64,000 bases of DNA from Bradyrhizobium sp. 139 (GCF_023074175.1 NZ_JADPKS010000009.1:1-64000), one strand, 5' to 3'. Shown: positions 48,617 through 59,409, counted from the stretch's first letter. Numbers and translations are program-made. Notes: a model not told the origin generated them from the letters alone.

Positions 48617-49486
48617 TCAATGCGCCGTCCGCAGCTCGCGCTCGCGCTGGATCACTTCGGTGGCAAGCCGCAAGTAAGCTTCGCTGCCGACGCATTTGAG
48701 GTCGTAGACCAAGACCGGCTTGCCGTAGGACGGTGCCTCCGAGATGCGAACGTTGCGGGGGATCATGGTCTTGTAGACCTTCTCACCCATGAACTGACGG
48801 ACGTCAGCGACGACCTGGTTCGAGAGGTTGTTGCGCGAGTCGAACATGGTCAGCACGATACCGTGGATCGACAGGTTCGGATTGAGCGTCGAGCGCACCT
48901 GCTCCACCGTCTGGAGCAGTTGCGACAGACCTTCGAGCGCGAAGAACTCGCACTGGAGCGGCACCAGGATCGCGTCGGAGGCCGCCATCGCGTTCACAGT
49001 GATCAAGTTGAGCGAGGGCGGACAGTCGATCAGCACGTAGGTGTAATCGGCGTCGGGCGAGACGTTGTTGTTGAGCGCGCTGATCGCGTCACGCAGCTTG
49101 TACGCACGACCGGGCGTGGTGCCGAGCTCGAGCTCGAGGCCGGAGAGGTCCATGGTCGAGGGTGCAATGTGCAGCCGCGGCACCGCGGTCGAGACCACCG
49201 CCTCGCGCAGACTGGCTTCGCCGATCAGCACGTCGTAGGTCGAGCAGGAGCGGTTGCGGCGATCGATGCCAAGGCCGGTCGAGGCGTTGCCCTGCGGATC
49301 GAGATCGATGATCAGGACGCGCTCGCCGATCGCCGCGAGTGCCGTGCCGAGATTGATCGCTGTGGTTGTTTTTCCCACGCCGCCTTTCTGATTCGCCAGC
49401 GCCAGGATGCGAGGATGACCCTGCGGGACGGCAGCGGCCTGTTCTTGGGCGGTCTGCTCTTGCTGCGGTTCGTCAATTACGCTCAT
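48617..49486 (-). CDS. parA: chromosome partitioning ATPase ParA
   Basis: A 289-residue deviant Walker ATPase (ParA/Soj). ILALANQKGGVGKTTTAINLGTALA has the signature KGGVGKTT, VLIIDLDPQGNASTGLGIDRR the switch I, and YVLIDCPPSLNLITVNAMAASDAILVPLQCEFFALEGLSQLL the Walker B. It forms a nucleoid-bound gradient that moves ParB-parS complexes. ATG 49486 has GGGGAATTTGC upstream. It is 30 bp after rsmG. Confidence 0.98.
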   Translation of the reverse strand: MSVIDEPQQEQTAQEQAAAVPQGHPRILALANQKGGVGKTTTAINLGTALAAIGERVLIIDLDPQGNASTGLGIDRRNRSCSTYDVLIGEASLREAVVSTAVPRLHIAPSTMDLSGLELELGTTPGRAYKLRDAISALNNNVSPDADYTYVLIDCPPSLNLITVNAMAASDAILVPLQCEFFALEGLSQLLQTVEQVRSTLNPNLSIHGIVLTMFDSRNNLSNQVVADVRQFMGEKVYKTMIPRNVRISEAPSYGKPVLVYDLKCVGSEAYLRLATEVIQRERELRTAH

Positions 49487-49516
49487 CGCAAATTCCCCAC
49501 TCAGCCCCTGAACGCC

Positions 49517-50287
49517 TCAGCCGCGCCGCTCGACGAACGTCAGCTCGACGATCCAACCGTCGCCTGTCCGGCTTTGGTGGAGCTGCGGCTGAATGTTCCA
49601 ATATTTAGCGGCTTCGGTCAATTCAGCCTCTACATCTTGCCCCTTGAGAAACAGCGCTTTTGCGCCTTGGCGCATCAGCGGCTCCGCAAAGCCGATAAGT
49701 TGATGTAGCGGAGCCAGCGCGCGCGCGGTGACGCAATCGACGAGGCCAGTGATTCTATCCACATTATCCCCGATCTCAGCGAGATGTACGACTCCTGGAG
49801 ATGTCGTGACGCGGATCGCTTCGCGGAGGAAGGCAGCCTTCTTGGCGATTCGCTCGACGAGATGGACGCTGGCGCCTGGCGTCCCGGCCATGGCGCAGGC
49901 GAGCACGACGCCGGGAAAGCCGCCGCCGCTGCCGAGATCGGCCCAATGTTTGGCCGAAGGAGCGATATCCACGAGCTGGAGCGAGTCGGCAATGTGCCGC
50001 GTCCACAGGTGCGGCAAGGTCGAGGGCGCGACGAGATTGGTCTTGGCCTGCCACGCCCTGAGCAGTGCGATGTAGCGATCGAGCCGGGCCTCGGTTTCAC
50101 GTGAAACGGGCGCGAGCTTGAGCGCCGCGATCTTGTCCGCGGCGATGACCGAGTCCAGCGCTTGATCGTTGGCGCTGGCCTTGTCGATCTTCGGTCCGGG
50201 TGACGCCGGTTCGGGTCGACGACCGGCGCCCTCGCCCGCTGGAGGTTTTCCTGATAACGATCTCCCGCCGGGTCCGCGCTGTTTCAC
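49517..50287 (-). CDS. rsmG: 16S rRNA (guanine(527)-N7)-methyltransferase RsmG
   Basis: A SAM-dependent methyltransferase modifying G527 of 16S rRNA. WADLGSGGGFPGVVLACAMAG is the SAM motif and ASVHLVERIAKKAAFLREAIRV the second strand; DCVTARALAPLHQLIGFAEPLMRQGAKALFLKGQDVEAELTEA is family-specific. The start is uncertain: the GTG at 50287 lies inside a parS site and gives 256 residues, longer than usual, with a Gly/Pro-rich N-terminus that may be spurious. The next acceptable start was not found. mnmG-rsmG-parA-parB is the usual order near the origin. Confidence 0.92.
   Translation of the reverse strand: MKQRGPGGRSLSGKPPAGEGAGRRPEPASPGPKIDKASANDQALDSVIAADKIAALKLAPVSRETEARLDRYIALLRAWQAKTNLVAPSTLPHLWTRHIADSLQLVDIAPSAKHWADLGSGGGFPGVVLACAMAGTPGASVHLVERIAKKAAFLREAIRVTTSPGVVHLAEIGDNVDRITGLVDCVTARALAPLHQLIGFAEPLMRQGAKALFLKGQDVEAELTEAAKYWNIQPQLHQSRTGDGWIVELTFVERRG
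50093..50108. other. parS site 1 (inside rsmG)
   Basis: The 14-bp core GTTTCACGTGAAAC (50094-50107) is perfect; the consensus end bases differ (G and G). It lies inside the rsmG coding region, so the site and the codons constrain each other. Confidence 0.9.
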
Positions 50288-50295
50288 GTGAAACG
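50280..50295. other. parS site 2 (rsmG/mnmG junction)
   Basis: TGTTTCACGTGAAACG has a perfect core (50281-50294). It covers the annotated GTG start of rsmG (50285-50287) and ends directly before the mnmG stop codon. Confidence 0.92.
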
Positions 50296-50296
50296 C

Positions 50297-52177
50297 CTAT
50301 GCAATCGCCTTAGAAGTCTTCCGTGCCTCGCGGCGAAGGTAGGCCGCGAGGATGCCGAGCGCCGCCGGCGTCATGCCGTCGATCCGGCCGGCCTGCCCGA
50401 CGGTAAACGGCCGCGCCTTCTCCAGCTTGGCTCGCACCTCGTTGGAGAGCCCGGGGACCTGCTGGTAATCGATGTCCGACAGCACCAGCCCTTCGTCTCG
50501 CCTGAAAGCTTCGACGTCGGCGCTCTGGCGCTCCAGATAGACGTCGTACTTCGCGTCGATCTCGAGAGGGGTGGCAATGGCGGGGGCGATCGCCGCCAGC
50601 TCTGGCCAGATCGTGCGGACCTGGCTCCAGCCAATGTCCGGATAAGCCATCAGTTCGAAGGCGGTCCGGCGCTGGCCGTCCCGGTTGAGGGACAGCCCGT
50701 GCTTGATCGCCTCGTTCGGCGTGATGGCCAGGGACTTCGACAGCGCCTTGGCCGCATTCAGGGCGTCCATCTTGGCGCGGTGATGCTGTGTCCGGGCACT
50801 GCCGACACACCCCAGCGCAACCCCCTTCTCGGTGAGGCGCTGATCGGCATTGTCGGCTCGCAGGGTCAGCCGGTACTCGGCCCTGGAGGTGAACATCCGA
50901 TAGGGCTCGCTGATCCCGCGGGTGACGAGGTCGTCGATCATCACGCCGAGATAGCCATCGGCACGGTCGAACACGATCAGCGCGGCGCCGCTCGCGGCCA
51001 AAGCCGCGTTCAGGCCAGCCACGATGCCCTGCCCGGCAGCTTCCTCGTATCCAGTGGTGCCGTTGATCTGACCCGCCAGGAACAGGCCACGCAACCGCTT
51101 GGTCTGCAGGGTCGGATCGAGTTCGCGGGGATCGATATGGTCATATTCGATGGCATAGCCCGGGCGGACCATCTTCACCTGCTTAAGGCCAGGAATGCTG
51201 GCGAGGATCGCGAGCTGGACCTCCTCCGGCAGCGAGGTCGAGATGCCGTTAGGATAGACGGTGGCATCGTCGAGCCCTTCCGGCTCAAGGAAGATCTGAT
51301 GGCCGTCGCGGTCGCCAAAGCGGACGATCTTGTCCTCGATCGACGGGCAATAGCGCGGTCCGGAGCTCTTGATCTGGCCGGAGTACATCGGGGAGCGATG
51401 CACATTGGCCCGGATCACCTCATGGGTCGCAGACGTCGTCCGGGTGATCCCGCACTGGATCTGCGGCGTCGTGATCCGCTCCGTCATCATCGAGAACGGC
51501 TCCGGCGGCTCGTCGCCCGGCTGCATCTCAACCGCGGACCAGTCGATGGTGGCGCCGTCCAGACGGGGTGGAGTCCCCGTCTTCAACCGTCCAAGGGTGA
51601 AGCCTGCCCGCTCAAAGGACTCCGAAAGGCCCATCGCTGGCGCTTCACCGACCCGGCCGGCGGGCCAGTTCTTCTCCCCGAGATGGATCAGGCCGCGAAG
51701 GAAGGTGCCCGTCGTTACGACAATAGCCCCCGCCCGGAGCTCCCGGCCGTCGGCCAGACGCAAACCGGTGACCCGACCATCGGCCACGATCAACTCGTCG
51801 GCCTCGCCTTCGATCACCGACAGACCCTTCGTCTCCCGGATCGCGATCTGCATGGCTGCGGCATAGAGCTTCCGGTCGGCCTGGGCTCGCGGGCCACGGA
51901 CAGCTGGGCCCTTGCGGCGATTGAGAACGCGGAACTGGATGCCACCGGCATCGCCGACCCGACCCATCAGACCATCGAGAGCATCAACTTCGCGGACCAG
52001 ATGACCCTTGCCGAGACCGCCAATGGCGGGGTTGCAGGACATCGCGCCGACGGTGGAGAAACGGTGCGTCACAAGAGCCGTGATCGCACCCATCCGCGCA
52101 GCTGCAGCCGCGGCCTCACAGCCGGCATGACCGCCGCCAATGACGATGACGTCAAAACTCTCTCGCTCTGTTCGCAT
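50297..52177 (-). CDS. mnmG: tRNA uridine-5-carboxymethylaminomethyl(34) synthesis protein MnmG
   Basis: A 626-residue FAD enzyme which with MnmE makes the cmnm5 modification of wobble uridine 34. [22 protein letters not shown] is the FAD motif; [45 protein letters not shown] and [29 protein letters not shown] are family signatures. ATG 52177 gives the usual length; the frame is open to 52246, where it would run into the parS region. It is the first gene of the mnmG-rsmG-parA-parB operon. Confidence 0.97.
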   Translation of the reverse strand: MRTERESFDVIVIGGGHAGCEAAAAAARMGAITALVTHRFSTVGAMSCNPAIGGLGKGHLVREVDALDGLMGRVGDAGGIQFRVLNRRKGPAVRGPRAQADRKLYAAAMQIAIRETKGLSVIEGEADELIVADGRVTGLRLADGRELRAGAIVVTTGTFLRGLIHLGEKNWPAGRVGEAPAMGLSESFERAGFTLGRLKTGTPPRLDGATIDWSAVEMQPGDEPPEPFSMMTERITTPQIQCGITRTTSATHEVIRANVHRSPMYSGQIKSSGPRYCPSIEDKIVRFGDRDGHQIFLEPEGLDDATVYPNGISTSLPEEVQLAILASIPGLKQVKMVRPGYAIEYDHIDPRELDPTLQTKRLRGLFLAGQINGTTGYEEAAGQGIVAGLNAALAASGAALIVFDRADGYLGVMIDDLVTRGISEPYRMFTSRAEYRLTLRADNADQRLTEKGVALGCVGSARTQHHRAKMDALNAAKALSKSLAITPNEAIKHGLSLNRDGQRRTAFELMAYPDIGWSQVRTIWPELAAIAPAIATPLEIDAKYDVYLERQSADVEAFRRDEGLVLSDIDYQQVPGLSNEVRAKLEKARPFTVGQAGRIDGMTPAALGILAAYLRREARKTSKAIA

Positions 52178-52238
52178 GGGCCGGACTTTTATCCCAGCGG
52201 CGGAGAAGCCGGAAGTAGAAAACTGGATGAGGGGCGGA

Positions 52239-52254
52239 TGTTTCACGTGAAACA
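52239..52254. other. parS site 3
   Basis: TGTTTCACGTGAAACA matches the bacterial parS consensus perfectly. It lies between mnmG and mnmE. Confidence 0.95.
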
Positions 52255-52280
52255 GGACAATTCAGGACTGAGGCGGTTTC

Positions 52281-52307
52281 GCGAAAACAACCCCATGCAC
52301 AGTAGAA
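52281..52307 (+). repeat. dispersed 27-bp repeat, copy 2
   Basis: This copy matches 10520-10546 at 26 of 27 positions, same orientation. Here it lies in the middle of the parS cluster. A coincidental role in partition cannot be claimed because copy 1 is 40 kb away without parS. Confidence 0.75.
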
Positions 52308-52326
52308 AGAGCCTTGTATTGCCTAC

Positions 52327-52342
52327 TGTTTCACGTGAGCAA
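52327..52342. other. degenerate parS-like site
   Basis: TGTTTCACGTGAGCAA matches the left half and centre of parS exactly but the right half is lost after GTGA. ParB affinity is expected to be weak. Confidence 0.6.
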
Positions 52343-52415
52343 AAAAAGTGGCTTTGCGGGGCGCAAAACGCGGGCGGCGCGAAGTTGGGCTTGCTTGCGT
52401 GTCGATCCGGCAGTG

Positions 52416-52431
52416 TGTTTCACGTGAAACA
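52416..52431. other. parS site 4
   Basis: TGTTTCACGTGAAACA matches the consensus perfectly. It lies 71 bp before the end of the mnmE gene. Confidence 0.95.
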
Positions 52432-52502
52432 GACTGGAACCCGATTGACGTTTTCAGGCCAAGAAACGGAACAAGCGCTAGTCTTACAATAAAGAACTAG
52501 TG

Positions 52503-53861
52503 CTACTTTCCGATACAAAATTTCTGGAAAATGGCGCCGAGGACGTCTTCGACGTCGACTCGGCCCAGCAACCGACCCAAGACATAGGCCGCAGCACGCA
52601 GCTCTTCGGCGGCAAGCTCTTCGCCGCCTTCTACAAGCTCCAGGCTCCGGCGCAAGCTGTCTGAAGCCCGGCGCAACAGATCCCGCTGGCGGACGCGGGT
52701 CACCAACGCGCCCTCGGTGGTCCCGAAAAACGCGGCTGCGAATTTCACGAGGGCATCGATCAGGTCGGGAACGCCGTCTCCCCGGCTCGCCGAGATCCCG
52801 AATTCGCCGCGCGGCCCGGCGGCCCCAGCCCCGCCGAGATCAATCTTGTTGCGCACGATCCAGACCGAGCCACCCGATTGATCACTCCCGGGGCCGGGCT
52901 TCCAGAGCGATCGCAGCGCGTCCGGATCGACCGCGCGTCCACCCTCCACCAGCCACAGCACGAGGTCGGCGCCATCGGCTCGGGCTCGCGCCCGGCGCAC
53001 ACCTTCCTGTTCCACGGGATCGTCGCTCTCTCGGATGCCCGCCGTGTCGATCACCGTGACCGGGTAGCCATCGAGATCGAGCTGCACCTCGATCACGTCG
53101 CGCGTGGTGCCGGCATGCGGCGAGACGATCGCGACCTCGCGGCGCGCGAGCTGATTGATCAGCGTCGATTTGCCGACATTCGGCTCGCCTGCAATCGCAA
53201 CCACCAGGCCATCGCGCAGGCGTTCAGCTTGTCCCTGTGCCGCAAGGACTTCTGCGATTTCGCCATGCAGGGTCTTGATCGCCTTGACCGCGGGCGCCAT
53301 CAATTCTGCGGGCACGTCGCCCTCGTCGGAGAAATCGATGCCGGCCTCGATCAAGGCCGAGGCCTCGATGATGCGCTCACGCCAATCACGCGCGCGATTG
53401 CCAAGCAAGCCCTGCAATTGGCGCAGCGCCTGGCGGCGCTGCCGGTCAGTGTCGGCGTGGATGAGATCGTCGAGACCCTCGGCCTCGGTGAGATCGAGCT
53501 TGCCGTTCTCGAAGCCGCGCCGCGTGAATTCGCCGGGTTCGGCCGCGCGCGTATTCGGAATATCAGAGATCGCGGCGAGGAGTGCCGCCAGTACCGCGCG
53601 GCCGCCATGGACGTGAAATTCGGCGACGTCCTCACCGGTCGCACTGGCCGGTCCCGGAAACCAGAGCACGATTGCGTCGTCGATCGGCTGGCCCGCGCCG
53701 TCGCGGAGCAGCCGTCGGCTGGCCAGCCGCGGCGCCGGCTGCCTGCCCGCAAGCGTCGTTAGCGCAAGGCCCGCTTGCGGCCCGGAGACCCGCACCACGG
53801 CGATCGCGCTCGGCGCCCGGCCGGACGACAGCGCAAAGATGGTCTGGTCTTGCGGATGCAT
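52503..53861 (-). CDS. mnmE: tRNA modification GTPase MnmE
   Basis: A 452-residue GTPase partner of MnmG. The N-terminal folate-binding domain starts [21 protein letters not shown]; the G domain has [13 protein letters not shown] (G1), [10 protein letters not shown] (G3) and VRNKIDLGG (G4); the C-terminus ends [11 protein letters not shown] with the invariant Cys. Full length. It lies just across the parS cluster from mnmG, both transcribed leftward, the usual trmE-gidA pair. Confidence 0.97.
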   Translation of the reverse strand: MHPQDQTIFALSSGRAPSAIAVVRVSGPQAGLALTTLAGRQPAPRLASRRLLRDGAGQPIDDAIVLWFPGPASATGEDVAEFHVHGGRAVLAALLAAISDIPNTRAAEPGEFTRRGFENGKLDLTEAEGLDDLIHADTDRQRRQALRQLQGLLGNRARDWRERIIEASALIEAGIDFSDEGDVPAELMAPAVKAIKTLHGEIAEVLAAQGQAERLRDGLVVAIAGEPNVGKSTLINQLARREVAIVSPHAGTTRDVIEVQLDLDGYPVTVIDTAGIRESDDPVEQEGVRRARARADGADLVLWLVEGGRAVDPDALRSLWKPGPGSDQSGGSVWIVRNKIDLGGAGAAGPRGEFGISASRGDGVPDLIDALVKFAAAFFGTTEGALVTRVRQRDLLRRASDSLRRSLELVEGGEELAAEELRAAAYVLGRLLGRVDVEDVLGAIFQKFCIGK

Positions 53862-54129
53862 GGCCTATTTGTCCGGCTGACGGGGAAAAGGCAAACGTCC
53901 CGTTGTTGAGGGCGGCAACCCCAATTTGCTGCGCGGAACTCGCAGTAATACTTTTGTTGCGTTGCAACATAGGGCGCAGCATTTTGCTGCAAACTCATCC
54001 TCTCAGGAATGATCGGCTCGGCCTGGGGCAAATATTATATAGATATATCTGGATATTACGAGAAATCCCGATTTGCGCTCCGGGCGGTCCGCCATGCTGC
54101 ACTTTCACTGCAGCAAAGTCGCACAATCG
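53862..54129. other. intergenic region between mnmE and rho, no gene
   Basis: No coding frame was supported. An unusually AT-rich block (54030-54060, with AATATTATATAGATATATC) lies about 170 bp upstream of mnmE and is a candidate promoter or bent DNA region. The rho terminator follows at 54130-54154. Confidence 0.5.
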
Positions 54130-54154
54130 AAAAAAGGGCGCCCGAAGGCGCCCT
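54130..54154 (-). terminator. intrinsic terminator after rho
   Basis: GGGCGCC (54136-54142) pairs with GGCGCCC (54147-54153) around CGAA (UUCG on the transcript), and a T-run of six follows on the minus strand. It ends 24 bp after the rho stop codon. This is one of the clearest intrinsic terminators in the window. Confidence 0.92.
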
Positions 54155-54177
54155 CTAACCACTTTGCTGCACTGCAC

Positions 54178-55443
<1,266 letters not shown>

Positions 55444-55690
55444 TGGGGTGGTCCTGTGGGGTAACCTTGGAAGGGGGTGCGAGGAGGCTCTGAAATGCGG
55501 ACGCGAGAAGGTAAGGTCCGCAGGTCTGGCAAGGAGAGCGCCGGTGAGGCTTCAAACCTGATGGGGTGTCCGGCCTCTGGGAAGCTCGGGCACAACCACA
55601 TCCGCCTGCGTTGGGTGGGATATCGCTAATATAGAAAATCGCTTCCAACTCCGCAAGCCGAAGCGCTGAGCGATCGTTGACGATCGTTGC

Positions 55691-56125
55691 CTAGAACGGT
55701 TTCACGATCACCATGACGACGATGAAAATCATCAGAACAGTCGGTACCTCATTGATAATCCGATAGAATTTCTGGCTTCGCGGACGCCGGTCCGCGGCGA
55801 AATCCTTGCACCAGCGCGAAAAAAAGCCGTGGACCGCGGACATCGCTACGACCAGTGCCAGTTTTACGTGCAGCCACCCGAAAGAGAACCAGTGGCCGGA
55901 CCAGGCGAGATAGAGCCCGGCGAGCCATGTGACGATCATCGCGGGGTTGATGATCGCCTTGAGCAGTCGGCGTTCCATCACCTTGAACGTTTCCGATTGC
56001 TTCGAGCCGATTTCAGCCTCGCAGTGATAAACGAACAGCCGAGGCAGATAGAGCATGCCCGCCATCCAGGAGATGACGGCAATCACGTGCAGCGCTTTGA
56101 TCCAGAGATAGACGTCTTCGAACAT
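55691..56125 (-). CDS. hemJ: protoporphyrinogen oxidase HemJ
   Basis: A 144-residue inner-membrane protein of haem synthesis (protoporphyrinogen IX to protoporphyrin IX). Four helices; WIKALHVIAVISWMAGMLYLPRLFVYHCE carries the essential His residues of helix 1, and NPAMIVTWLAGLYLAW and WLHVKLALVVAMSAVHGFFSRWCKDF follow with the conserved Lys. Length fits. The gene borders the putative origin; hemE and hemH, often near this spot in relatives, are absent here. Confidence 0.94.
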   Translation of the reverse strand: MFEDVYLWIKALHVIAVISWMAGMLYLPRLFVYHCEAEIGSKQSETFKVMERRLLKAIINPAMIVTWLAGLYLAWSGHWFSFGWLHVKLALVVAMSAVHGFFSRWCKDFAADRRPRSQKFYRIINEVPTVLMIFIVVMVIVKPF

Positions 56126-56583
56126 TTCCTGCCCGGTTTCCTGTTCAGCGCAAGGGAGCGCTGGGGATAGTAAGAACTCGTTAAGGTCTTACCCTGCACA
56201 CTTATCCGTCCGTAGCGCCCTTCTCAAATCTAGAATCTTAGATTCTTAAGGTTTGAGTCTATGTGACGGTGGATTGGACTCACACAATTCCGTCCGCAGG
56301 TTCACGCGCGCTTGTCCACATCCATCAACATATCCCTGATCGCTCTGGTCATTTCCGATAAGTCGGCCAGCTTCAAAGACTTGCGCCTTTTTGTCGGCAG
56401 CTTATCAAGGGGGTTGTCCGCGCAATCTCGTTTCCCTCTCGGCGGGCGGCCGGACTTGTTCTCACGGGCAGCGCTGTGAAGAAAATTGGCAGTTGTCCCG
56501 CCCCTGGTGTCGCGCATCCCTTTCCGAGGGGTTAAGGTCCACAGAAATCCACAAACCACACCGCCTTCATACAAAGGGCTTTT
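56126..56583. other. candidate chromosomal replication origin (oriC)
   Basis: This 458-bp gap holds no gene. It is where leftward genes (hemJ, rho, mnmE, mnmG, parAB) give way to rightward ones (ppsR, maf, coaE, dnaQ). Features: AT-rich inverted repeat 56223-56257 with core AGAATCT-T-AGATTCT; four GANTC sites at 56234-56281; TTAAGGT three times (56181, 56246, 56532); DnaA-box-like TTGTCCACA (56312-56320), reverse TTCTTCACA (56475-56483) and weaker AAATCCACA (56545-56553). Caulobacter oriC lies upstream of ppsR too. Not proven. Confidence 0.72.
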
Positions 56584-57423
56584 GTGCCGACCTCGAACAA
56601 TTATTTCCATCTGCACCTCGTCTCCGACTCCACCGGTGAGACGCTGATCACGGTCGCACGCGCCGTCGCCGCGCAGTACGCCAACGTAACCCCGGTCGAA
56701 CATGTCTACCCGCTGGTGCGCAGCCAGAAACAGCTCGATCGCGTGCTCGACGAGATCGAGGAAGCGCCGGGAATCGTGCTGTTCACGCTGCTGGAGAAGG
56801 ATCTGGTCTCCAGGCTGGAGGACAAGTGCAAGCAGATCAATGTTCCGAGCCTGTCGATCATCGGTCCGGTGATGCAGTTGTTCGAAGCATATCTCGGCGC
56901 TGCGACCACGGGCCGCGTCGGCGCCCAGCACGTGCTCAACGCAGAATATTTCAAGCGCATCGATGCGTTGAACTACACGATGATCCACGACGACGGCCAG
57001 CACGTCGAAGGTCTCGACGATGCCGACGTGGTGCTCGTCGGCGTGTCCCGCACCTCGAAGACGCCGACATCGATCTATCTCGCCAATCGCGGCATTCGCA
57101 CCGCCAATGTGCCGCTGGTTCCGGGTATTCCGGTGCCGACGCAATTGGGGACGCTGACGCGGCCGCTGGTGGTGAGCCTGCATGCGACACCGGAACGCCT
57201 GATCCAGGTGCGCCAGAACCGCCTGCTCTCGATGGGTGCCGACTCCAGCAGCGACACCTATACCGACAGGCAGGCGGTGGCCGACGAGGTCGCGTTCGCG
57301 CGCAAGCTGAGCGCCAAGCACGATTGGCCGCTGCTCGACGTCACGCGGCGATCGATCGAGGAAACCGCCGCGGCGATCATGAAGCTCTACAGTGATCGCC
57401 AGCGCAATCGGCCCACGGAATAG
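56584..57423 (+). CDS. ppsR: pyruvate, phosphate dikinase regulatory protein-like (DUF299)
   Basis: A 279-residue bifunctional kinase/pyrophosphorylase family protein. [26 protein letters not shown] is the signature start, [18 protein letters not shown] the P-loop, and [24 protein letters not shown] the C-terminal part. Homologues phosphorylate and dephosphorylate PEP synthase or pyruvate phosphate dikinase; which one applies here is unknown. GTG 56584 is the start. It is the gene that follows oriC in Caulobacter (RP001-type) and leads the ppsR-maf-coaE-dnaQ run. Confidence 0.93.
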   Translation: MPTSNNYFHLHLVSDSTGETLITVARAVAAQYANVTPVEHVYPLVRSQKQLDRVLDEIEEAPGIVLFTLLEKDLVSRLEDKCKQINVPSLSIIGPVMQLFEAYLGAATTGRVGAQHVLNAEYFKRIDALNYTMIHDDGQHVEGLDDADVVLVGVSRTSKTPTSIYLANRGIRTANVPLVPGIPVPTQLGTLTRPLVVSLHATPERLIQVRQNRLLSMGADSSSDTYTDRQAVADEVAFARKLSAKHDWPLLDVTRRSIEETAAAIMKLYSDRQRNRPTE

Positions 57424-57431
57424 TTTCGGCG

Positions 57432-58040
57432 ATGTCTCTCTGGCGCGGCGAAACTCCGTTGATCCTGGCCTCGCAGAGCAGCGCGCGGAAGATGCTGCTG
57501 GCCAGTGCCGGATTGGAGTTCAAGGCGATCACGGCCGATATCGACGAGCGCGGCATTCAGGCCGCCGCGAAGCTTTCGGATCCGCGTGAAGTCGCCCTGC
57601 TGCTTGCGCGTGAGAAGGCCAAGGCGGTCTCGGCTGGTCATCCGGGAAGCTATGTGATCGGCGCCGACCAGACGCTGGCTCTGGGCGCGCGTCTTTTCAA
57701 CAAGCCCGCAGGCCGCGCCCAGGCGATGGCGCAATTGCTCGACCTCGCCGGCAAAAGCCACGAGCTGAATTCCGCGGTGGCCGTGGCGCGAAATGGCAAG
57801 ATTGTTTTCGAGGATGTTTCGGTGGCCCGCATGACCATGCGGCCGATGACCGAGACGGAGCTTTCAGCCTATCTCGACGCCGCCGGCGATGCAGTGACGA
57901 CCAGCGTCGGCGCCTATCAGCTCGAAGGTCTCGGCAGCCATCTGTTCGAGCGCATCGAGGGTGATCATTTCACCATTCTCGGCCTGCCGCTGCTGCCGCT
58001 GCTTGCGTTCCTGCGGTGCGAACGGTTAGTGGCGGTGTGA
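57432..58040 (+). CDS. maf: Maf-family nucleoside triphosphate pyrophosphatase
   Basis: A 202-residue pyrophosphatase that cleans non-canonical NTPs. [21 protein letters not shown] is the N-terminal motif (SxSxR), [24 protein letters not shown] the central Asp motif, and [36 protein letters not shown] the C-terminal part. ATG 57432 is 8 bp beyond the ppsR stop. In Caulobacter aroE follows maf; here coaE follows directly. Confidence 0.94.
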   Translation: MSLWRGETPLILASQSSARKMLLASAGLEFKAITADIDERGIQAAAKLSDPREVALLLAREKAKAVSAGHPGSYVIGADQTLALGARLFNKPAGRAQAMAQLLDLAGKSHELNSAVAVARNGKIVFEDVSVARMTMRPMTETELSAYLDAAGDAVTTSVGAYQLEGLGSHLFERIEGDHFTILGLPLLPLLAFLRCERLVAV

Positions 58041-58063
58041 AGGACAGAGATGACTGGGCGCTG

Positions 58064-58663
58064 ATGCGGATCCTTGGACTGACCGGCTCGATCGGAATGG
58101 GAAAATCCACCACCGCGAAATTGTTCGCGGAGGCCGGCGTTCCCGTCTACGACGCCGATGCTGCCGTGCACCAGCTCTACGAGGGCGAAGCCGCGCCCGC
58201 GATCGAGGCCGCCTTCCCCGGCACCACCGTGAACGGCAAGGTCGATCGGCCAAAACTGTCCGCGCGCGTCGTGCATGATCCGGCCGCGATCAAGCGACTC
58301 GAGCAGATTGTTCATCCGATGCTCGGCGCCTCCCGGCAAAAATTCTTTGCCGATGCGGAAGCGGCCAAGGCGCCCGTCGTGGTTCTGGACATCCCGCTGC
58401 TGTTCGAAACCGGCGGCGAGAAGCGGGTCGACGCCGTGGTCGTGGTGTCGACCTCGCCGGAACTCCAGCGCAAGCGTGTGCTGGAGCGCGGCACGATGGA
58501 CGAGGCCAAGCTTGACGCGATCATCGCCAAGCAGACGCCGGATGCCGAGAAGCGCAAGCGGGCCGATTTCGTAGTGGATACGTCACACGGACTTGAACCC
58601 GTGCGTGCGCAGATCGCGCACATTCTGGCCGAGGTCGTTAAGATGCCGCAGCGGCGAGCCTGA
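58064..58663 (+). CDS. coaE: dephospho-CoA kinase
   Basis: A 199-residue kinase for the last step of coenzyme A synthesis. [38 protein letters not shown] has the P-loop and the Asp of DAD; IEAAFPG and [18 protein letters not shown] are the lid and base regions. ATG 58064 is the conserved start and gives usual length, though the frame opens earlier. It lies 23 bp after the maf stop. Confidence 0.96.
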   Translation: MRILGLTGSIGMGKSTTAKLFAEAGVPVYDADAAVHQLYEGEAAPAIEAAFPGTTVNGKVDRPKLSARVVHDPAAIKRLEQIVHPMLGASRQKFFADAEAAKAPVVVLDIPLLFETGGEKRVDAVVVVSTSPELQRKRVLERGTMDEAKLDAIIAKQTPDAEKRKRADFVVDTSHGLEPVRAQIAHILAEVVKMPQRRA

Positions 58664-58692
58664 TTCGCTGTACTCACACGGCCTCCTGAATC

Positions 58693-59409
58693 ATGCGCGA
58701 AATCGTTCTCGACACTGAAACCACCGGCCTCGATCCGCTCCGCGGCGATCGCCTGGTCGAAATCGGCTGCGTCGAGGTTTACAATCGCATGCCGACCGGA
58801 CAGACGTTCCACCGCTACATCAACCCTGAAAGGGACATGCCGGCGGAAGCGTTTGCGGTGCACGGGCTGTCAGCCGAATTTCTGGCGACGAAGCCGTTGT
58901 TCCACGAGGTCGTCGACGAGTTTCTGGAGTTCATCGGCGATGCGCCGCTGGTGATCCACAACGCCTCGTTCGACATCAGCTTCATCAATGCCGAGCTCGA
59001 CCGGATCAAGCGCGCAGCGGTTCCACGTGAGCGGCTGGTCGATACATTGCTGCTGGCGCGACGCAAGCATCCAGGCGTGTCGAACCGGCTCGACGATCTC
59101 TGCTCGCGCTATGCGATCGACAATTCACATCGCACCAAGCATGGCGCGCTGCTCGATGCCGAGTTGCTTGCGGAAGTCTATGTCGACCTGATCGGGGCGC
59201 GGCAGTCGCAACTCATCCTGGCTTCCGAAGGTGAGGAGATTCGCGTCAATGCGGCGGGCGATGCGCCGCGGCGGCAGCGGTCGGTGCCGCTCGCGCCGCG
59301 GATTTCTGATGCCGAGCGCGAGGCCCACCGGGCCTTCATCGCAACGCTCGGCGACAAGGCGATCTGGAACGAGTTCCTGCCCGCTCCAGTCGCCCCTTCG
59401 GCCGGTTAG
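58693..59409 (+). CDS. dnaQ: DNA polymerase III epsilon subunit
   Basis: A 238-residue proofreading 3'-5' exonuclease. [14 protein letters not shown] is ExoI (Asp/Glu), [14 protein letters not shown]xoII and [23 protein letters not shown]xoIII (His/Asp). The final ~55 residues are a loose tail for contact with the alpha subunit. It ends head to head with secB, sharing TTAG. The location next to the origin is typical for alphaproteobacteria. Confidence 0.96.
   Translation: MREIVLDTETTGLDPLRGDRLVEIGCVEVYNRMPTGQTFHRYINPERDMPAEAFAVHGLSAEFLATKPLFHEVVDEFLEFIGDAPLVIHNASFDISFINAELDRIKRAAVPRERLVDTLLLARRKHPGVSNRLDDLCSRYAIDNSHRTKHGALLDAELLAEVYVDLIGARQSQLILASEGEEIRVNAAGDAPRRQRSVPLAPRISDAEREAHRAFIATLGDKAIWNEFLPAPVAPSAG

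Noticed and set aside
50288..52492. Long open frame antisense to mnmG (over 700 codons)
   Set aside because: It is a shadow of mnmG; MnmG motifs are clear on the other strand and the antisense product is low-complexity. It also spans parS sites.
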